In this document: positions 1-10,506 of the stretch, piece by piece
Position numbering within the stretch: the first letter of the stretch is position 1
Layout of the letters: the number at the start of each line of letters is the position of its first letter
NCBI RefSeq assembly: GCF_036884845.1
Contig: NZ_CP145732.1
Span: forward strand, 930,001 to 994,000
DNA: 64,000 nt
Source: Pseudomonas sp. MAG733B
GTDB lineage: Bacteria; Pseudomonadota; Gammaproteobacteria; Pseudomonadales; Pseudomonadaceae
Direction of reading: 5' to 3'
Translations under genes and position numbers: made by a program
Notes under the pieces: model-generated
What the model saw: only the letters and a program-made list of their open reading frames with translations
The model's database searches: none
Told to the model about the DNA's origin: nothing

Positions 1-60
1 GTAATCGAACAGGCGGCGCAGAGGCGATGGCAGGGCGAGGCGCAGAATGGCGTCGGGCAC
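1..60 (-). CDS. priA: Primosomal protein N' (PriA), N-terminal 20 codons only
   Basis: The reverse strand from 60 down to 1 reads a GTG start followed by PDAILRLALPSPLRRLFDY, the typical PriA N-terminus in Pseudomonas. The rest of the gene lies outside the window. PriA is the DExH-type helicase that restarts stalled replication forks by loading the primosome. It is divergent from rpmE, the usual Pseudomonas arrangement. Only 20 residues are visible, so the call rests on that short match and on synteny. Confidence 0.8.
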   Translation of the reverse strand, partial: MPDAILRLALPSPLRRLFDY

Positions 61-128
61 GCGTTTTCTCAATGAAGGGGTGAAGTGGCAGGCCGCGAGC
101 CTAGCAGACGACCGGTTTGAGGGACAGC

Positions 129-156
129 TTGCGTGATTGGCATTGTCTGGTAGAAT
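129..156 (+). promoter_or_regulatory. Putative sigma-70 promoter of rpmE
   Basis: TTGCGT at 129-134 and TAGAAT at 151-156 are separated by 16 bases, about 70 bases before the rpmE start and in the priA/rpmE divergent gap. This is a motif-only assignment. Confidence 0.45.
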
Positions 157-226
157 CCGCGGCCTAATCACGTGCGGTATTCAACAATAGTGTTGGGTGG
201 CGGCACGCTAGCCTGAGGAAGACACC

Positions 227-460
227 ATGAAAGCTGATATCCATCCAGAATACCCAGCAGTTGCTGTTACCTGCAGCTGCGGCAACAAGTTCGAAACCCG
301 TTCGACCTTCGGCAAAGCCCTGGCGATCGACGTTTGCAACGAATGCCACCCGTTCTACACCGGTAAGCAAAAGACTCTGGACACTGGCGGCCGCGTTCAG
401 CGCTTCGCCGACCGTTTCGGTGCTTTCGGCAAAACCAAAGCTCCTGCTGCTGCAGAGTAA
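227..460 (+). CDS. rpmE: 50S ribosomal protein L31 (zinc-binding type)
   Basis: A 77-residue L31 protein of the large ribosomal subunit. Cys16, Cys18, Cys37 and Cys40 form the CxC...CxxC zinc site that marks the C+ paralogue, which is the form usually replaced by a zinc-free L31 under zinc limitation. The start is preceded by GAGGAAGACACC, with a good Shine-Dalgarno site. The gene is divergent from priA and is followed by two hairpins, the second a strong terminator at 498-525. Confidence 0.97.
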   Translation: MKADIHPEYPAVAVTCSCGNKFETRSTFGKALAIDVCNECHPFYTGKQKTLDTGGRVQRFADRFGAFGKTKAPAAAE

Positions 461-486
461 GGTTGAAGGGCCCGGTGGGCTTTTCC

Positions 487-1275
487 ATGCTGATGAAAAA
501 GGCGTCCCTTGTGGGCGCCTTTTTTGTGTCTGCGATTTGGCTCTCCGCGGCCCAGGCTTTCTGCCCGGCGCCGGGTGGCCTGACACCGGTTGCGGTGCAG
601 CGGGTAGTCGATGGCGACACGCTACGCCTCAACGACGGTCGCAGCGTGCGCATGATCGGCTTGAACACGCCGGAGCTGGGCAAGAAAGGCCGCTCCGACG
701 AGCCGTTCGCCGTGGCCGCGCGCAAACGCCTTGAAGCGTTGGTGGCGGCGAGCGATGGGCGGGTCGGTTTGCTGCCCGGAAAAGAAAGCAAAGACCATTA
801 CGGCCGAACCCTGGCCCATGTCTACAGCGCCGACGGTGCCAATCTCGAAGCGCAAATGATCGCCGAAGGTCTCGGTTTTCTGGTGGCGGTTCCTCCTAAT
901 GTCGATCTGGTCGACTGTCAGCAAGCGGCGGAACGCAGTGCCCGCCAGGCCGGGCTCGGCGTATGGCGACAGTCACCTGTACTGAAAGCGGATCAGATCA
1001 GCGCGTCCGGTTTTGCCGTGCTCAGCGGTCGTGTTAGCAAGGTTCAGCGTAATCGTGGCGGGGTTTGGATCGAATTGCAGGATTCGGTTGTATTGCGCGT
1101 TGCACCCAATTTGCTGGCCCGTTTCGATGCGGCCGCGCTTGAAAAGCTCAAAGGCAGGCAAATCGAGGCGCGTGGCTGGGTGCTGGATCGTTCACGCCGC
1201 GGCGGGCTCAAGGATGGTCAGGCGCGCTGGATGTTGCCGCTGACGGATCCGGCGATGCTGCAAGTGATGCAGTGA
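487..1275 (+). CDS. Secreted thermonuclease-family (SNase-like) nuclease
   Basis: About 262 residues from the ATG at 487; an ATG at 493 and a TTG at 463 are also in frame. The chosen start gives a clean signal peptide (MLMKKASLVGAFF then ...SAAQA), so the product should be exported. The mature part opens with an SNase-like (OB-fold) domain: VVDGDTLRL near residue 40, GLNTPE near 60, and YGRTLAHVY near 105, which match the Ca-dependent staphylococcal nuclease core. A second OB-like stretch follows to the end. It probably cleaves extracellular or periplasmic nucleic acid, but the substrate is not shown by sequence. Codons 4-13 coincide with the rpmE terminator at 498-525, so its expression may depend on read-through. 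Confidence 0.85.
   Translation: MLMKKASLVGAFFVSAIWLSAAQAFCPAPGGLTPVAVQRVVDGDTLRLNDGRSVRMIGLNTPELGKKGRSDEPFAVAARKRLEALVAASDGRVGLLPGKESKDHYGRTLAHVYSADGANLEAQMIAEGLGFLVAVPPNVDLVDCQQAAERSARQAGLGVWRQSPVLKADQISASGFAVLSGRVSKVQRNRGGVWIELQDSVVLRVAPNLLARFDAAALEKLKGRQIEARGWVLDRSRRGGLKDGQARWMLPLTDPAMLQVMQ
498..525 (+). terminator. Rho-independent terminator of rpmE, inside the nuclease coding start
   Basis: AAAGGCG, a bulged T, CCC, loop TTGT, then GGGCGCC and a run of six T. The stem is ten base pairs with one bulge. It lies 38 bases after the rpmE stop, but within codons 4-13 of the following nuclease gene. A weaker hairpin (GCCC/GGGC followed by TTTT) lies at about 468-484. Confidence 0.8.
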
Positions 1276-1457
1276 TAGAGAATTGTAGACATTTTTTCTG
1301 GCGATTGTGAACAGTCCATCCCTTGTGTTCCGCGGCTCTTGGCCCAAAGTCGTAAGGCCGGGCGCTTGACAGGGGTGACCGGTCAGTCTTGTGGGGATTT
1401 TGCGAGGCGCGTATCCTCGCTGACCAGTCTGTCCAACAGTAAAAGCGGAATGCCAAA

Positions 1458-2726
1458 ATGTCTGATCTGAAAACTGCCGCTCTCGAATATCACGCCAATC
1501 CTCGTCCAGGGAAGCTGAGTGTCGAGCTCACCAAGGCCACCGCTACCGCCCGCGACCTGTCGCTGGCCTACAGCCCCGGCGTAGCCGAACCAGTACGCGA
1601 AATCGCCCGCGATCCTGAACTGGCCTACAAATACACCGGCAAGGGCAACCTGGTTGCAGTCATTTCCGATGGCACCGCGATTCTCGGCCTGGGTAACCTC
1701 GGCCCATTGGCCTCCAAGCCAGTGATGGAAGGTAAAGGCGTGCTGTTCAAGCGCTTCGCCGGCATCGACGTTTTCGACATCGAAGTCGACTCCGAAAGCC
1801 CGCAAGCCTTCATCGACACCGTCAAGCGCATCTCCATCACTTTCGGTGGCATCAACCTGGAAGACATCAAGGCGCCTGAGTGCTTTGAGATCGAACGCGC
1901 TCTGATCGAGCAGTGCGATATTCCGGTATTCCACGATGACCAGCACGGCACCGCTATCGTGACCGCGGCCGGCATGATCAACGCCCTGGAAATCGCCGGC
2001 AAAACCCTGCCGGAAGCCAAGATCGTCTGCCTGGGCGCCGGTGCTGCCGCCATCTCCTGCATGAAATTGCTGGTGAGCATGGGCGCCAACATCGAAAACA
2101 TCTACATGATCGACCGTACCGGCGTGATCCACTCCGGCCGTGACGACCTGAACCAGTACAAGGCTGTCTTCGCTCACGCGACCGACAAGCGCACCCTGGC
2201 TGACGCGCTGCAAGGTGCTGACGTGTTCGTTGGCCTGTCCGGTCCGAACCTGCTGAGCGCTGAAGGCCTGCTGTCGATGGCGCCTAACCCGATCGTGTTC
2301 GCGTGCTCCAACCCTGATCCGGAAATCTCCCCGGAACTGGCACACGCCACCCGTAACGACGTGATCATGGCCACCGGCCGTTCGGACTACCCGAACCAGG
2401 TCAACAACGTACTGGGCTTCCCGTTCATCTTCCGTGGTGCCCTGGACGTTCGCGCCAAGCGCATCAACGAAGAAATGAAAGTGGCTGCGGCCAACGCCCT
2501 GCGCGAACTGGCCAAGCTGCCGGTTCCTCAGGAAGTGTGCGACGCCTACGGCGGCATCAAGCTGGAATTCGGTCGTGAGTACATCATTCCGAAGCCAATG
2601 GATGCCCGTCTGATCACCCTGATCTCCGACGCTGTGGCCAAAGCCGCCATCGAGACTGGTGTGGCGACCCTGCCGTATCCGAAGAACTACCCGCTGAAAA
2701 GCGTGGATGACGTGTTCAACGGCTAA
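1458..2726 (+). CDS. maeB: Malic enzyme (short form, no phosphotransacetylase domain)
   Basis: A 422-residue malic enzyme that oxidatively decarboxylates malate to pyruvate with reduction of NAD(P). The N-terminal malic domain shows YSPGVAEPV, KYTGKGNLVAV and ISDGTAILGLGNLG. The metal and substrate site is seen in FHDDQHGTAIV near residue 160. The Rossmann dinucleotide loop is CLGAGAAAI near residue 196. The C-terminal phosphotransacetylase-like domain of enterobacterial MaeB is absent, as in other bacterial enzymes of about 420 residues. Cofactor preference cannot be read off with confidence. TTGACA at 1366-1371 could be a -35 element, but no convincing -10 follows. Confidence 0.93.
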   Translation: MSDLKTAALEYHANPRPGKLSVELTKATATARDLSLAYSPGVAEPVREIARDPELAYKYTGKGNLVAVISDGTAILGLGNLGPLASKPVMEGKGVLFKRFAGIDVFDIEVDSESPQAFIDTVKRISITFGGINLEDIKAPECFEIERALIEQCDIPVFHDDQHGTAIVTAAGMINALEIAGKTLPEAKIVCLGAGAAAISCMKLLVSMGANIENIYMIDRTGVIHSGRDDLNQYKAVFAHATDKRTLADALQGADVFVGLSGPNLLSAEGLLSMAPNPIVFACSNPDPEISPELAHATRNDVIMATGRSDYPNQVNNVLGFPFIFRGALDVRAKRINEEMKVAAANALRELAKLPVPQEVCDAYGGIKLEFGREYIIPKPMDARLITLISDAVAKAAIETGVATLPYPKNYPLKSVDDVFNG

Positions 2727-2747
2727 GTCGTTGTAGCGCTTCAACCG

Positions 2748-2780
2748 AAAGCCCTGGCTCGTGAGAGTCGGGGCTTTTTT
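2748..2780 (+). terminator. Rho-independent terminator of maeB
   Basis: AAAGCCC at 2748-2754 pairs with GGGCTTT at 2771-2777, followed by a T run, 22 bases after the maeB stop. Confidence 0.85.
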
Positions 2781-2810
2781 GTGCCTGAGGGTTTTGCATG
2801 GGCTGTCAGG

Positions 2811-2912
2811 GCCCCTTCGCGAGCAAGCCCGCTCCCACAGGAATCAGCGGCGTACATAAACTCGATGTACACCATCGCCCACTGTGGGAGCGGGCTTGCT
2901 CGCGAAGAGGCC
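2811..2912. repeat. REP pair (inverted, BIME-like), family 1
   Basis: Two arms in inverted orientation, about 2811-2840 and 2882-2912, built on the Pseudomonas REP core GGGAGCGGGCTTGCTCGCGA. A smaller GTACAT/ATGTAC dyad lies between them. The pair sits between the terminators of maeB and ponA, the usual intergenic position for such elements. Confidence 0.9.
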
Positions 2913-2940
2913 GGACCAGGCAACATCAAAACCGGCAGGC

Positions 2941-2978
2941 AAAAAAAGCCCGCACTTCTCTCGAAGGCGGGGCTTTTC
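2941..2978 (-). terminator. Rho-independent terminator of ponA (possibly bidirectional)
   Basis: On the minus strand AAAAGCCCCGC pairs across a short loop with GCGGGCTTTTTTT. It begins about 14 bases after the ponA stop. Confidence 0.8.
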
Positions 2979-2991
2979 AATGTGGCTGGGA

Positions 2992-5433
2992 TCAGAACAA
3001 ATCGATCGGCGCCTGCTCATCCGCCGGCAGCGGGCTGCCCGGCGCATTGCCGTTGCCCAGCTCATTCACCGACGGTGGCGTATCTTCGGCCTTGAACAGT
3101 TCGAAGTAAGCCCCAGGCGTGCTCGGGGAGGCCGCACGGCCACTGACCGGGTCGACGCGCAGGCTCAGGATGCCTTCCGGCTCTGGCTGCGTGTGAGGCG
3201 GCAGGTCCTTGAGGGCGGCGCCCATGTAGTTCATCCAGATCGGCAGCGCGACGGTGCCGCCGAATTCCTTGCGGCCGAGGCTTTCAGGCTGGTCAAAACC
3301 GGTCCAGACCGTGGTCACGTAATCGGCGTTGTAACCGGAGAACCAGGCGTCCTTGGATTCGTTGGTGGTGCCGGTCTTGCCGGCAATGTCGCTACGGCCC
3401 AGGGCCAGGGCACGACGACCGGTGCCGAGCTTGATCACGTCCTCGAGCATGCTGTTGAGGATGTAAGTCGTACGGCCATCAACGATGCGTTCAGCCACCG
3501 CGGGTGCCTGCGGCGTCGGTTGGGCGGTCAGTGCATCGGCCGGTGTCGCGTTGACCGTAAAGGCCTCGGCGACTGGCGCGGCGATACCATCGGTGGCCGC
3601 GCCGCCTTTTGGAACGCTCGGCGGATTGGCGACGAACAGCGTGTCGCCATTGCGGCTTTCGACCTTGTCGATGATGTACGGGGTGATCTTGTAGCCACCG
3701 TTGGCAAAGGTGCTCCAGCCCGTGGCGATTTCCATCGGCGTCAGGGTTGCGGTGCCCAGTGCGAGGGACAGGTTGGGTGGCAAGTCCTGCTTGTTGAAGC
3801 CGAAGCGGGTGATGTAGTCGATGGTCTTGCCAACGCCCATCGCCTGCAGCAAGCGGATCGACACCAGGTTGCGCGACTTGTACAGCGCCTCACGTAGACG
3901 AATCGGACCGAGGAAAGTGTTGGTGTCGTTCTTCGGACGCCAGACCTTGTCCAGGTATTCGTCGACGAACACGATCGGTGCATCGTTGACCAGGCTGGCA
4001 GCGGTGTAGCCGTTATCCAGCGCGGCGGCGTAGACGAACGGTTTGAAGCTCGAACCCGGCTGGCGCTTGGCCTGCAACGCGCGGTTGTAATTGCTCTGCT
4101 CGAAGGCAAAACCACCGACCAGCGAGCGGATCGCGCCATTTTGCGGGTCGAGGGAAACCAGCGCGCCCTGGGCTTGCGGGATCTGGCTGAACTTCAGCGA
4201 ATTGTCCGGCTGGCGTTGCACGCGGATCAGATCACCGACCTGTGCCACGTCCGAAGGCTGCTTCGGATTGGCGCCCATGCTGTTGGTGTTCAGGAACGGG
4301 CGAGCCCACTTCATGGTGTCCCAGTTGACGTGCTCCTGTCCGGTGCGGGTCAGCACTTGCAGACCGGTCTTGTCGACCTGGGTGACGATGGCCGGCTCAA
4401 GGCTGCTGATGATGCGCTGCTTGGTCAGTTCGGTGGCCCACGCTTCACGGGTCTTGCCCGGCAGGCGCGATTCAGGGCCGCGATAGCCGTGACGCTGGTC
4501 GTAAGTCATCAAGCCTTCATGGACGGCGGTATTGGCCATTTCCTGAAGGTTGCTCGGCACCGTGGTGGTGACGCGGAAACCCTCGGTGTACGCGTCGCTG
4601 CCATAGCGACCGACCATTTCGGCACGGGCCATTTCGGCGATGTAAGGCGCGTTCACTTCCGGGGTCGGCACGTGATAGCTGGCGTTCAGCGGCTCGTTGA
4701 TCGCGGTGGTGTAATCGGCTTCGGTAATTTTGCCGAGCTTGTACATGCGCCCCAGGATCCAGTCGCGACGTTCCTTGCTGCGGGCCGGGTTGGCCAACGG
4801 GTTGAAGCGCGACGGGGCCTTTGGCAGGCCGGCGATCATCGCCATCTGCGCCAGGCTGACGTCACGAATCGACTTGCCGTAATAGACCTGCGCCGCCGCC
4901 TCGATGCCGTAGGCGCGGTTGCCCAGATAGATCTTGTTGACGTACAGCTCAAGGATTTCGTCCTTGGTCAGCTGCCGTTCGATCTGCAATGCCAGGAGGA
5001 TTTCTGTGGTTTTGCGCGAGAAGCTGCGTTCGCTGGTCAGGAAGAAGTTCTTCGCCACCTGCATGGTGATGGTGCTGCCGCCGGACTGGATGTGGCCGCT
5101 TTTGACCAATTGGGTGGCGGCCCGCATCAGGCTGCTGGGATCGACGCCATAGTGGTTGGCGAAGTTATCGTCTTCAGCACTTAGTAACGCATTAATGAAA
5201 TTGGGGGGAATGTCGGCGAAACGGATCGGTGTGCGGCGCATTTCGCCGAATTCTGCGATCAACTTGTTGTCGCTGCTGTAGACCCGCAATGGAATCTGCA
5301 ACTGGATGCTTCGCAGCGCCTCCACGGACGGCAATCCGGGGCTAAGGTAAAGAAACGCCCCGCTCAGACCCAAAAGCAGTCCGCAGAAAACCGCGACGAT
5401 GGACCAACCGAAAAATTTCAGCAGACGAATCAA
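2992..5433 (-). CDS. ponA: Penicillin-binding protein 1A (bifunctional transglycosylase/transpeptidase)
   Basis: 813 residues, normal for a class A PBP. It polymerises lipid II into glycan strands and cross-links the peptides on the outer face of the inner membrane. A single N-terminal membrane anchor spans roughly residues 8-30. The GT51 transglycosylase domain has the catalytic Glu in AEDDNF (Glu87). The transpeptidase domain shows the SxxK motif SSFK at 461-464, SRN at 520-522 and KTGT at 686-689. An OB-like insert lies between the two domains, and there is an Ala/Pro-rich loop before KTGT. The gene is divergent from pilM across a 214-base gap. Confidence 0.96.
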   Translation of the reverse strand: MIRLLKFFGWSIVAVFCGLLLGLSGAFLYLSPGLPSVEALRSIQLQIPLRVYSSDNKLIAEFGEMRRTPIRFADIPPNFINALLSAEDDNFANHYGVDPSSLMRAATQLVKSGHIQSGGSTITMQVAKNFFLTSERSFSRKTTEILLALQIERQLTKDEILELYVNKIYLGNRAYGIEAAAQVYYGKSIRDVSLAQMAMIAGLPKAPSRFNPLANPARSKERRDWILGRMYKLGKITEADYTTAINEPLNASYHVPTPEVNAPYIAEMARAEMVGRYGSDAYTEGFRVTTTVPSNLQEMANTAVHEGLMTYDQRHGYRGPESRLPGKTREAWATELTKQRIISSLEPAIVTQVDKTGLQVLTRTGQEHVNWDTMKWARPFLNTNSMGANPKQPSDVAQVGDLIRVQRQPDNSLKFSQIPQAQGALVSLDPQNGAIRSLVGGFAFEQSNYNRALQAKRQPGSSFKPFVYAAALDNGYTAASLVNDAPIVFVDEYLDKVWRPKNDTNTFLGPIRLREALYKSRNLVSIRLLQAMGVGKTIDYITRFGFNKQDLPPNLSLALGTATLTPMEIATGWSTFANGGYKITPYIIDKVESRNGDTLFVANPPSVPKGGAATDGIAAPVAEAFTVNATPADALTAQPTPQAPAVAERIVDGRTTYILNSMLEDVIKLGTGRRALALGRSDIAGKTGTTNESKDAWFSGYNADYVTTVWTGFDQPESLGRKEFGGTVALPIWMNYMGAALKDLPPHTQPEPEGILSLRVDPVSGRAASPSTPGAYFELFKAEDTPPSVNELGNGNAPGSPLPADEQAPIDLF

Positions 5434-5620
5434 GGCTTTTGGATATCCAGGGCAAAGAATGAATTACGCATCAGGGTTCAGGCTAAAGGCGAACGACCCG
5501 CGCTTGAGAATAAGCGGAAAAAAACGCTGGGCATTATAAGCATTTTTCCGGCGCAGGCGTCATTGGCGGCTGCTGTCAAGACGGGCGGAGGGAACGCAAC
5601 ACACATTACAGAGTCCGTAA

Positions 5621-6708
<1,088 letters not shown>

Positions 6709-6709
<1 letters not shown>

Positions 6710-7275
6710 TGGCGCGGATCAATCTTTTACCTTGGCGCGAAGAGCTGCGCGAACAACGCCGCAAACGCTTTTTATTGATTCTGGCTGGCGTGCTCGTGGG
6801 GTCGGCAGGGGCTGTATTGATCGCCAATCAGGCGATCAACAGTGCCATCGACCGGCAGGTGGCGCGCAACGATTACATCGGCAAGCAGATTGTCGTGGTC
6901 GACGAGCGGATCAAGCAGATCAGCGATCTCAAGGCCCGCCGCCAGCAATTGGTCGAGCGCATGCGCATCATCCAGGACCTGCAAGGCAACCGGCCGATCA
7001 GCGGGCGAATTTTTGATCAATTGGCCCGGACCCTGCCCGACGGTGTGTATTTCACGGAAGTGAAAATGGATGGCAAGACCTTGTCCATCACTGGCGCGGC
7101 GGAATCCAACAACCGTGTTTCCGACCTGATGCGCAACCTCGATGCGTCGGACTGGTTCGATGCGCCGAGCCTGACGGAGGTCAAGGCGACCACCGCCGGC
7201 CAACTGGATCAGGCCAACGTCTTTCAGCTGACCGTTCGTCAGACTCAGCCCGCCGCCGTGGAGGATGGGAAATGA
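6709..7275 (+). CDS. pilN: Type IV pilus inner-membrane protein PilN
   Basis: 188 residues with one membrane span at about residues 20-42, a short cytoplasmic N-terminus containing INLLPWRE (the PilM-binding motif) and a periplasmic ferredoxin-like domain. With PilO and PilP it forms the periplasmic alignment ring linking the motor to the secretin. Its start overlaps the pilM stop, and its stop overlaps the pilO start (ATGA), so translation is probably coupled. Confidence 0.95.
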
Positions 7276-7895
7276 GTCCGTCCGCCTGGTTCGAAGGGCT
7301 GCGCAAAATCGATATCAACGAACTGGATACCAGCAACATCGGTTCCTGGCCGCCGGCGATCAAGGTGTTGGTGAGCGTGCTGGTCATGATGCTGGTGCTC
7401 GCGCTCGGTTACAGCTTTTCCACGAGTGAGCTTGAGAGTCAGCTTGACCTCAAGCGCGAGGAAGAAACGACGCTCAAAGAGCAGTTCGCCACCAAGGCTC
7501 ATATGGCGGCGAATCTGGAGTTGTACACCCAGCAAATGAAGGAAATGGAGAACTCCTTTGGCGTGCTGTTGCGGCAACTGCCCAGTGATACCGAAGTCCC
7601 CGGTCTGCTCGAAGACATCACCCGCACCGGCCTGGGCAGCGGCCTGGAGTTTGAAGAAATCAAATTGTTGCCTGAGGTCACCCAGCCGTTCTACATCGAA
7701 TTGCCGATCCAGATCACCGTCACCGGTGCCTATCACGACCTGGCGACTTTCGTCAGCGGCGTGGCCGGACTGCCGCGCATCGTCACCCTGCATGATTTTG
7801 ACCTGGCGCCGGTCAATCCTGACGGCGGGACAAAGTTGCGCATGAGTATCCTGGCCAAGACCTACCGCTACAACGACAAGGGGCTGCATCAATGA
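7272..7895 (+). CDS. pilO: Type IV pilus inner-membrane protein PilO
   Basis: 207 residues with a single membrane span at about 33-52, a coiled-coil stretch rich in Glu/Lys/Gln just after it, and a periplasmic ferredoxin-like domain. It is the heterodimer partner of PilN in the alignment complex. It overlaps pilN and pilP by ATGA junctions. Confidence 0.95.
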   Translation: MSPSAWFEGLRKIDINELDTSNIGSWPPAIKVLVSVLVMMLVLALGYSFSTSELESQLDLKREEETTLKEQFATKAHMAANLELYTQQMKEMENSFGVLLRQLPSDTEVPGLLEDITRTGLGSGLEFEEIKLLPEVTQPFYIELPIQITVTGAYHDLATFVSGVAGLPRIVTLHDFDLAPVNPDGGTKLRMSILAKTYRYNDKGLHQ

Positions 7896-8419
7896 GCCTT
7901 GTTCGTGGTTTTTCCGTGGCGGTGTTGCTGGTGGTCCTGAGCGGTTGTAACGGCGGCGATGATGTCAGCGACCTGGACGCCTACATGAACGAAATGCGCC
8001 TGCGGGCACCGGGCAAGATTGAACCAACGCCGACATTTCGGTCTTACCCGACATTCACCTACAGCGCCGCCAACCTGCGCAGTCCGTTTTCGCCACAGGT
8101 CAGAGTCGACCTGACCGGGCAGAGGCATGGTTCGCGCAATGTCAAACCTGACCCCAATCGGGTCAAGCAGTACCTCGAGGGTTTCAATATCGAGCAGTTT
8201 GAAATGGTCGGCACGATCTCCAATGCATCAGGCTCCTTCGCGCTGTTGCGCGGCGCTGGCGGTGTGCATCGGCTGAAAGTCGGCGATTACCTGGGGCGCA
8301 ACGATGGGCGGATCGTCGCCATCAACGCCTCGCAAGTCGATGTGGTGGAAATCGTCCCGGATGGCGAAGGTGCCTGGCTGGAACGGCCGCGGACCCTCCC
8401 TTTGAAAGAACACTCATAG
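7892..8419 (+). CDS. pilP: Type IV pilus lipoprotein PilP
   Basis: 175 residues with a lipoprotein signal peptide ending in LSGC (lipidated Cys19), a disordered linker, and a C-terminal beta-sandwich (GTISNASGSFALLRG, VKVGDYLG-like) that contacts PilNO and the PilQ N0 domain. It is the fourth gene of pilMNOPQ, with a 13-base gap to pilQ. Confidence 0.95.
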   Translation: MSLVRGFSVAVLLVVLSGCNGGDDVSDLDAYMNEMRLRAPGKIEPTPTFRSYPTFTYSAANLRSPFSPQVRVDLTGQRHGSRNVKPDPNRVKQYLEGFNIEQFEMVGTISNASGSFALLRGAGGVHRLKVGDYLGRNDGRIVAINASQVDVVEIVPDGEGAWLERPRTLPLKEHS

Positions 8420-8432
8420 TGGAACTCGAAAA

Positions 8433-10502
8433 ATGAACAGGATTTTCTCCACCCTCGGAGTGTCGCTATGGATAGCGCTGCTGTCGCCGATGGTACAAGC
8501 GGCCAACCTCAAGGCGCTGGATGTCGCAGCGCTGCCGGGCGACCGCGTCGAGTTGAAGTTGGCGTTCGATGAACCGCCCCCGGCGCCTCACGGGTACACC
8601 ACCGAATCGCCTGCGCGGATTGCGCTGGACTTGCCCGGTGTCGTCAGTCAGCTGGCGAGCAAGACCCGCGATCTGGGCGGCGGCAATGCCCGCAGCGCAA
8701 CGGTGGTGGAAGCCAAGGACCGAACACGGCTGATCATCAACCTCACTCAATTGACCCCGTATGACACCCGGATCGAAGGCAACAACCTGTTTGTGGTGAT
8801 CGGGCAGGGAGGCAAAAAACCGGCACCGAGGCCGGCCAATGTTGCCACCCCGGCCCCGGCGCGCGCCGTTGCGCCAACGGCCAAGGCCATTCGCGCGGTG
8901 GATTTCCAGCGCGGCACCCAAGGTGAAGGCAATGTGGTGGTCGACCTGTCTGATCCGTCCATCGCGCCAGACATTCAGGAACGCGACGGCAAGATCATTC
9001 TCGGTTTCGCCAGAACCCGACTGCCCGAGCCGTTGCGTGTGCGCCTGGACGTCAAGGACTTCGCCACGCCCGTGCAGTTCGTCAATGCCAGCGCTACAGG
9101 CGACAGGGCCACCATCACCATCGAGCCCAGTGGTGCCTTCGATTATTCGACCTACCAGACCGACAACAAACTGACCGTCAGCATCCGCCCGATGACTGCC
9201 GACGACCTGCAAAAGCGCAATGCTGACCGCTACGCCTACAGCGGCGAAAAACTCTCGTTGAATTTCCAGGACATCGATGTGCGCTCGGTGCTGCAACTGA
9301 TCGCCGACTTCACCAACCTCAATCTGGTCGCCAGCGACACGGTGCAGGGCGGCATTACCCTGCGTTTGCAAAATGTGCCGTGGGATCAGGCGCTGGATCT
9401 GGTGCTGAAAACCAAGGGCCTGGACAAGCGCAAGATCGGCAACGTCCTGCTGGTGGCGCCGGCGGATGAAATTGCTGCCCGGGAGCGCCAGGAACTGGAG
9501 TCGCAGAAGCAGATCGCCGAGCTTGCGCCTCTGCGTCGCGAGCTACTGCAAGTCAACTATGCCAAGGCAGCCGATATCGCCAAGCTGTTCCAGTCAGTGA
9601 CCAGCGCCGAAGCGAAAATCGACGAACGGGGTTCGATCACCGTCGATGAGCGTACCAACAACATCATTGCCTACCAGACTCAGGACCGGCTCGACGAATT
9701 GCGGCGGATCGTGGCGCAGCTGGATATCCCGGTACGGCAGGTGATGATCGAAGCGCGGATCGTCGAAGCCAACGTTGATTACGACAAGAGCCTGGGCGTG
9801 CGCTGGGGTGGTTCGATCCAGAACAAGGGCAACTGGAACACTTCAGGCGTCAGCAATGGTGCGAACGCGTCGTCGACCATCGGCACGCCGGGGAGCACCA
9901 GCACCAATTCGCCGTTCGTCGACTTGGGGGCAGTCAACAATACCTCTGGAATCGGCATCGCGTTCATCACCGACAACGTCTTGCTCGACCTTGAACTGAC
10001 GGCCATGGAGAAAACCGGCAACGGCGAAATCGTCTCGCAACCCAAAGTGGTCACGTCCGACAAGGAAACCGCGAAAATCCTCAAGGGCACCGAGATTCCC
10101 TATCAGGAAGCCAGCTCCAGTGGCGCGACTTCGGTGTCGTTCAAGGAGGCCTCGCTGTCGCTGGAAGTGACGCCGCAAATTACCCCGGACAACCGCATCA
10201 TCATGGAGGTCAAGGTCACCAAGGACGAACCGGACTACCTGAACAAGGTCCAGGATGTGCCGCCGATCAAGAAAAACGAGGTCAACGCCAAGGTCCTGGT
10301 CAACGATGGCGAGACCATCGTCATTGGTGGTGTTTTCTCAAATACTCAAAGCAAGGTTGTAGATAAGGTGCCATTTCTTGGCGATGTGCCGTATCTTGGC
10401 CGCCTTTTCCGGCGTGACGTGGTTTCGGAGAAAAAATCCGAGCTGTTGGTGTTTCTCACTCCGCGTATCATGAATAACCAGGCGATTGCTGTGAGTCGTT
10501 GA
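8433..10502 (+). CDS. pilQ: Type IV pilus outer-membrane secretin PilQ
   Basis: 689 residues forming the outer-membrane gated channel through which the pilus passes. The signal peptide ends at Ala23 (MVQA). Two AMIN peptidoglycan-binding domains follow (about 27-130 and 165-265), then an N0/STN-type domain ([18 protein letters not shown]), an N1 domain and the secretin core with [16 protein letters not shown] and the C-terminal [14 protein letters not shown]. The last 120 bases use noticeably more A/T-ending codons than the rest. Confidence 0.96.
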   Translation: MNRIFSTLGVSLWIALLSPMVQAANLKALDVAALPGDRVELKLAFDEPPPAPHGYTTESPARIALDLPGVVSQLASKTRDLGGGNARSATVVEAKDRTRLIINLTQLTPYDTRIEGNNLFVVIGQGGKKPAPRPANVATPAPARAVAPTAKAIRAVDFQRGTQGEGNVVVDLSDPSIAPDIQERDGKIILGFARTRLPEPLRVRLDVKDFATPVQFVNASATGDRATITIEPSGAFDYSTYQTDNKLTVSIRPMTADDLQKRNADRYAYSGEKLSLNFQDIDVRSVLQLIADFTNLNLVASDTVQGGITLRLQNVPWDQALDLVLKTKGLDKRKIGNVLLVAPADEIAARERQELESQKQIAELAPLRRELLQVNYAKAADIAKLFQSVTSAEAKIDERGSITVDERTNNIIAYQTQDRLDELRRIVAQLDIPVRQVMIEARIVEANVDYDKSLGVRWGGSIQNKGNWNTSGVSNGANASSTIGTPGSTSTNSPFVDLGAVNNTSGIGIAFITDNVLLDLELTAMEKTGNGEIVSQPKVVTSDKETAKILKGTEIPYQEASSSGATSVSFKEASLSLEVTPQITPDNRIIMEVKVTKDEPDYLNKVQDVPPIKKNEVNAKVLVNDGETIVIGGVFSNTQSKVVDKVPFLGDVPYLGRLFRRDVVSEKKSELLVFLTPRIMNNQAIAVSR

Positions 10503-10506
10503 TTCT

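Noticed and set aside
1366..1392. maeB promoter
   Set aside because: TTGACA is a perfect -35 but no acceptable -10 is found 15-19 bases downstream.
1383..2744. 453-codon open frame antisense to maeB
   Set aside because: Shadow of the malic enzyme gene; no recognisable domain and biased composition.
4141..5184. Plus-strand open frame within ponA
   Set aside because: Complement of PBP1A coding sequence with no domain pattern.
10330..10502. A/T-rich codon stretch at the 3' end of pilQ, considered as an acquired segment or internal promoter for aroK
   Set aside because: The reading frame and secretin motifs continue through it, and no convincing promoter pair could be identified.
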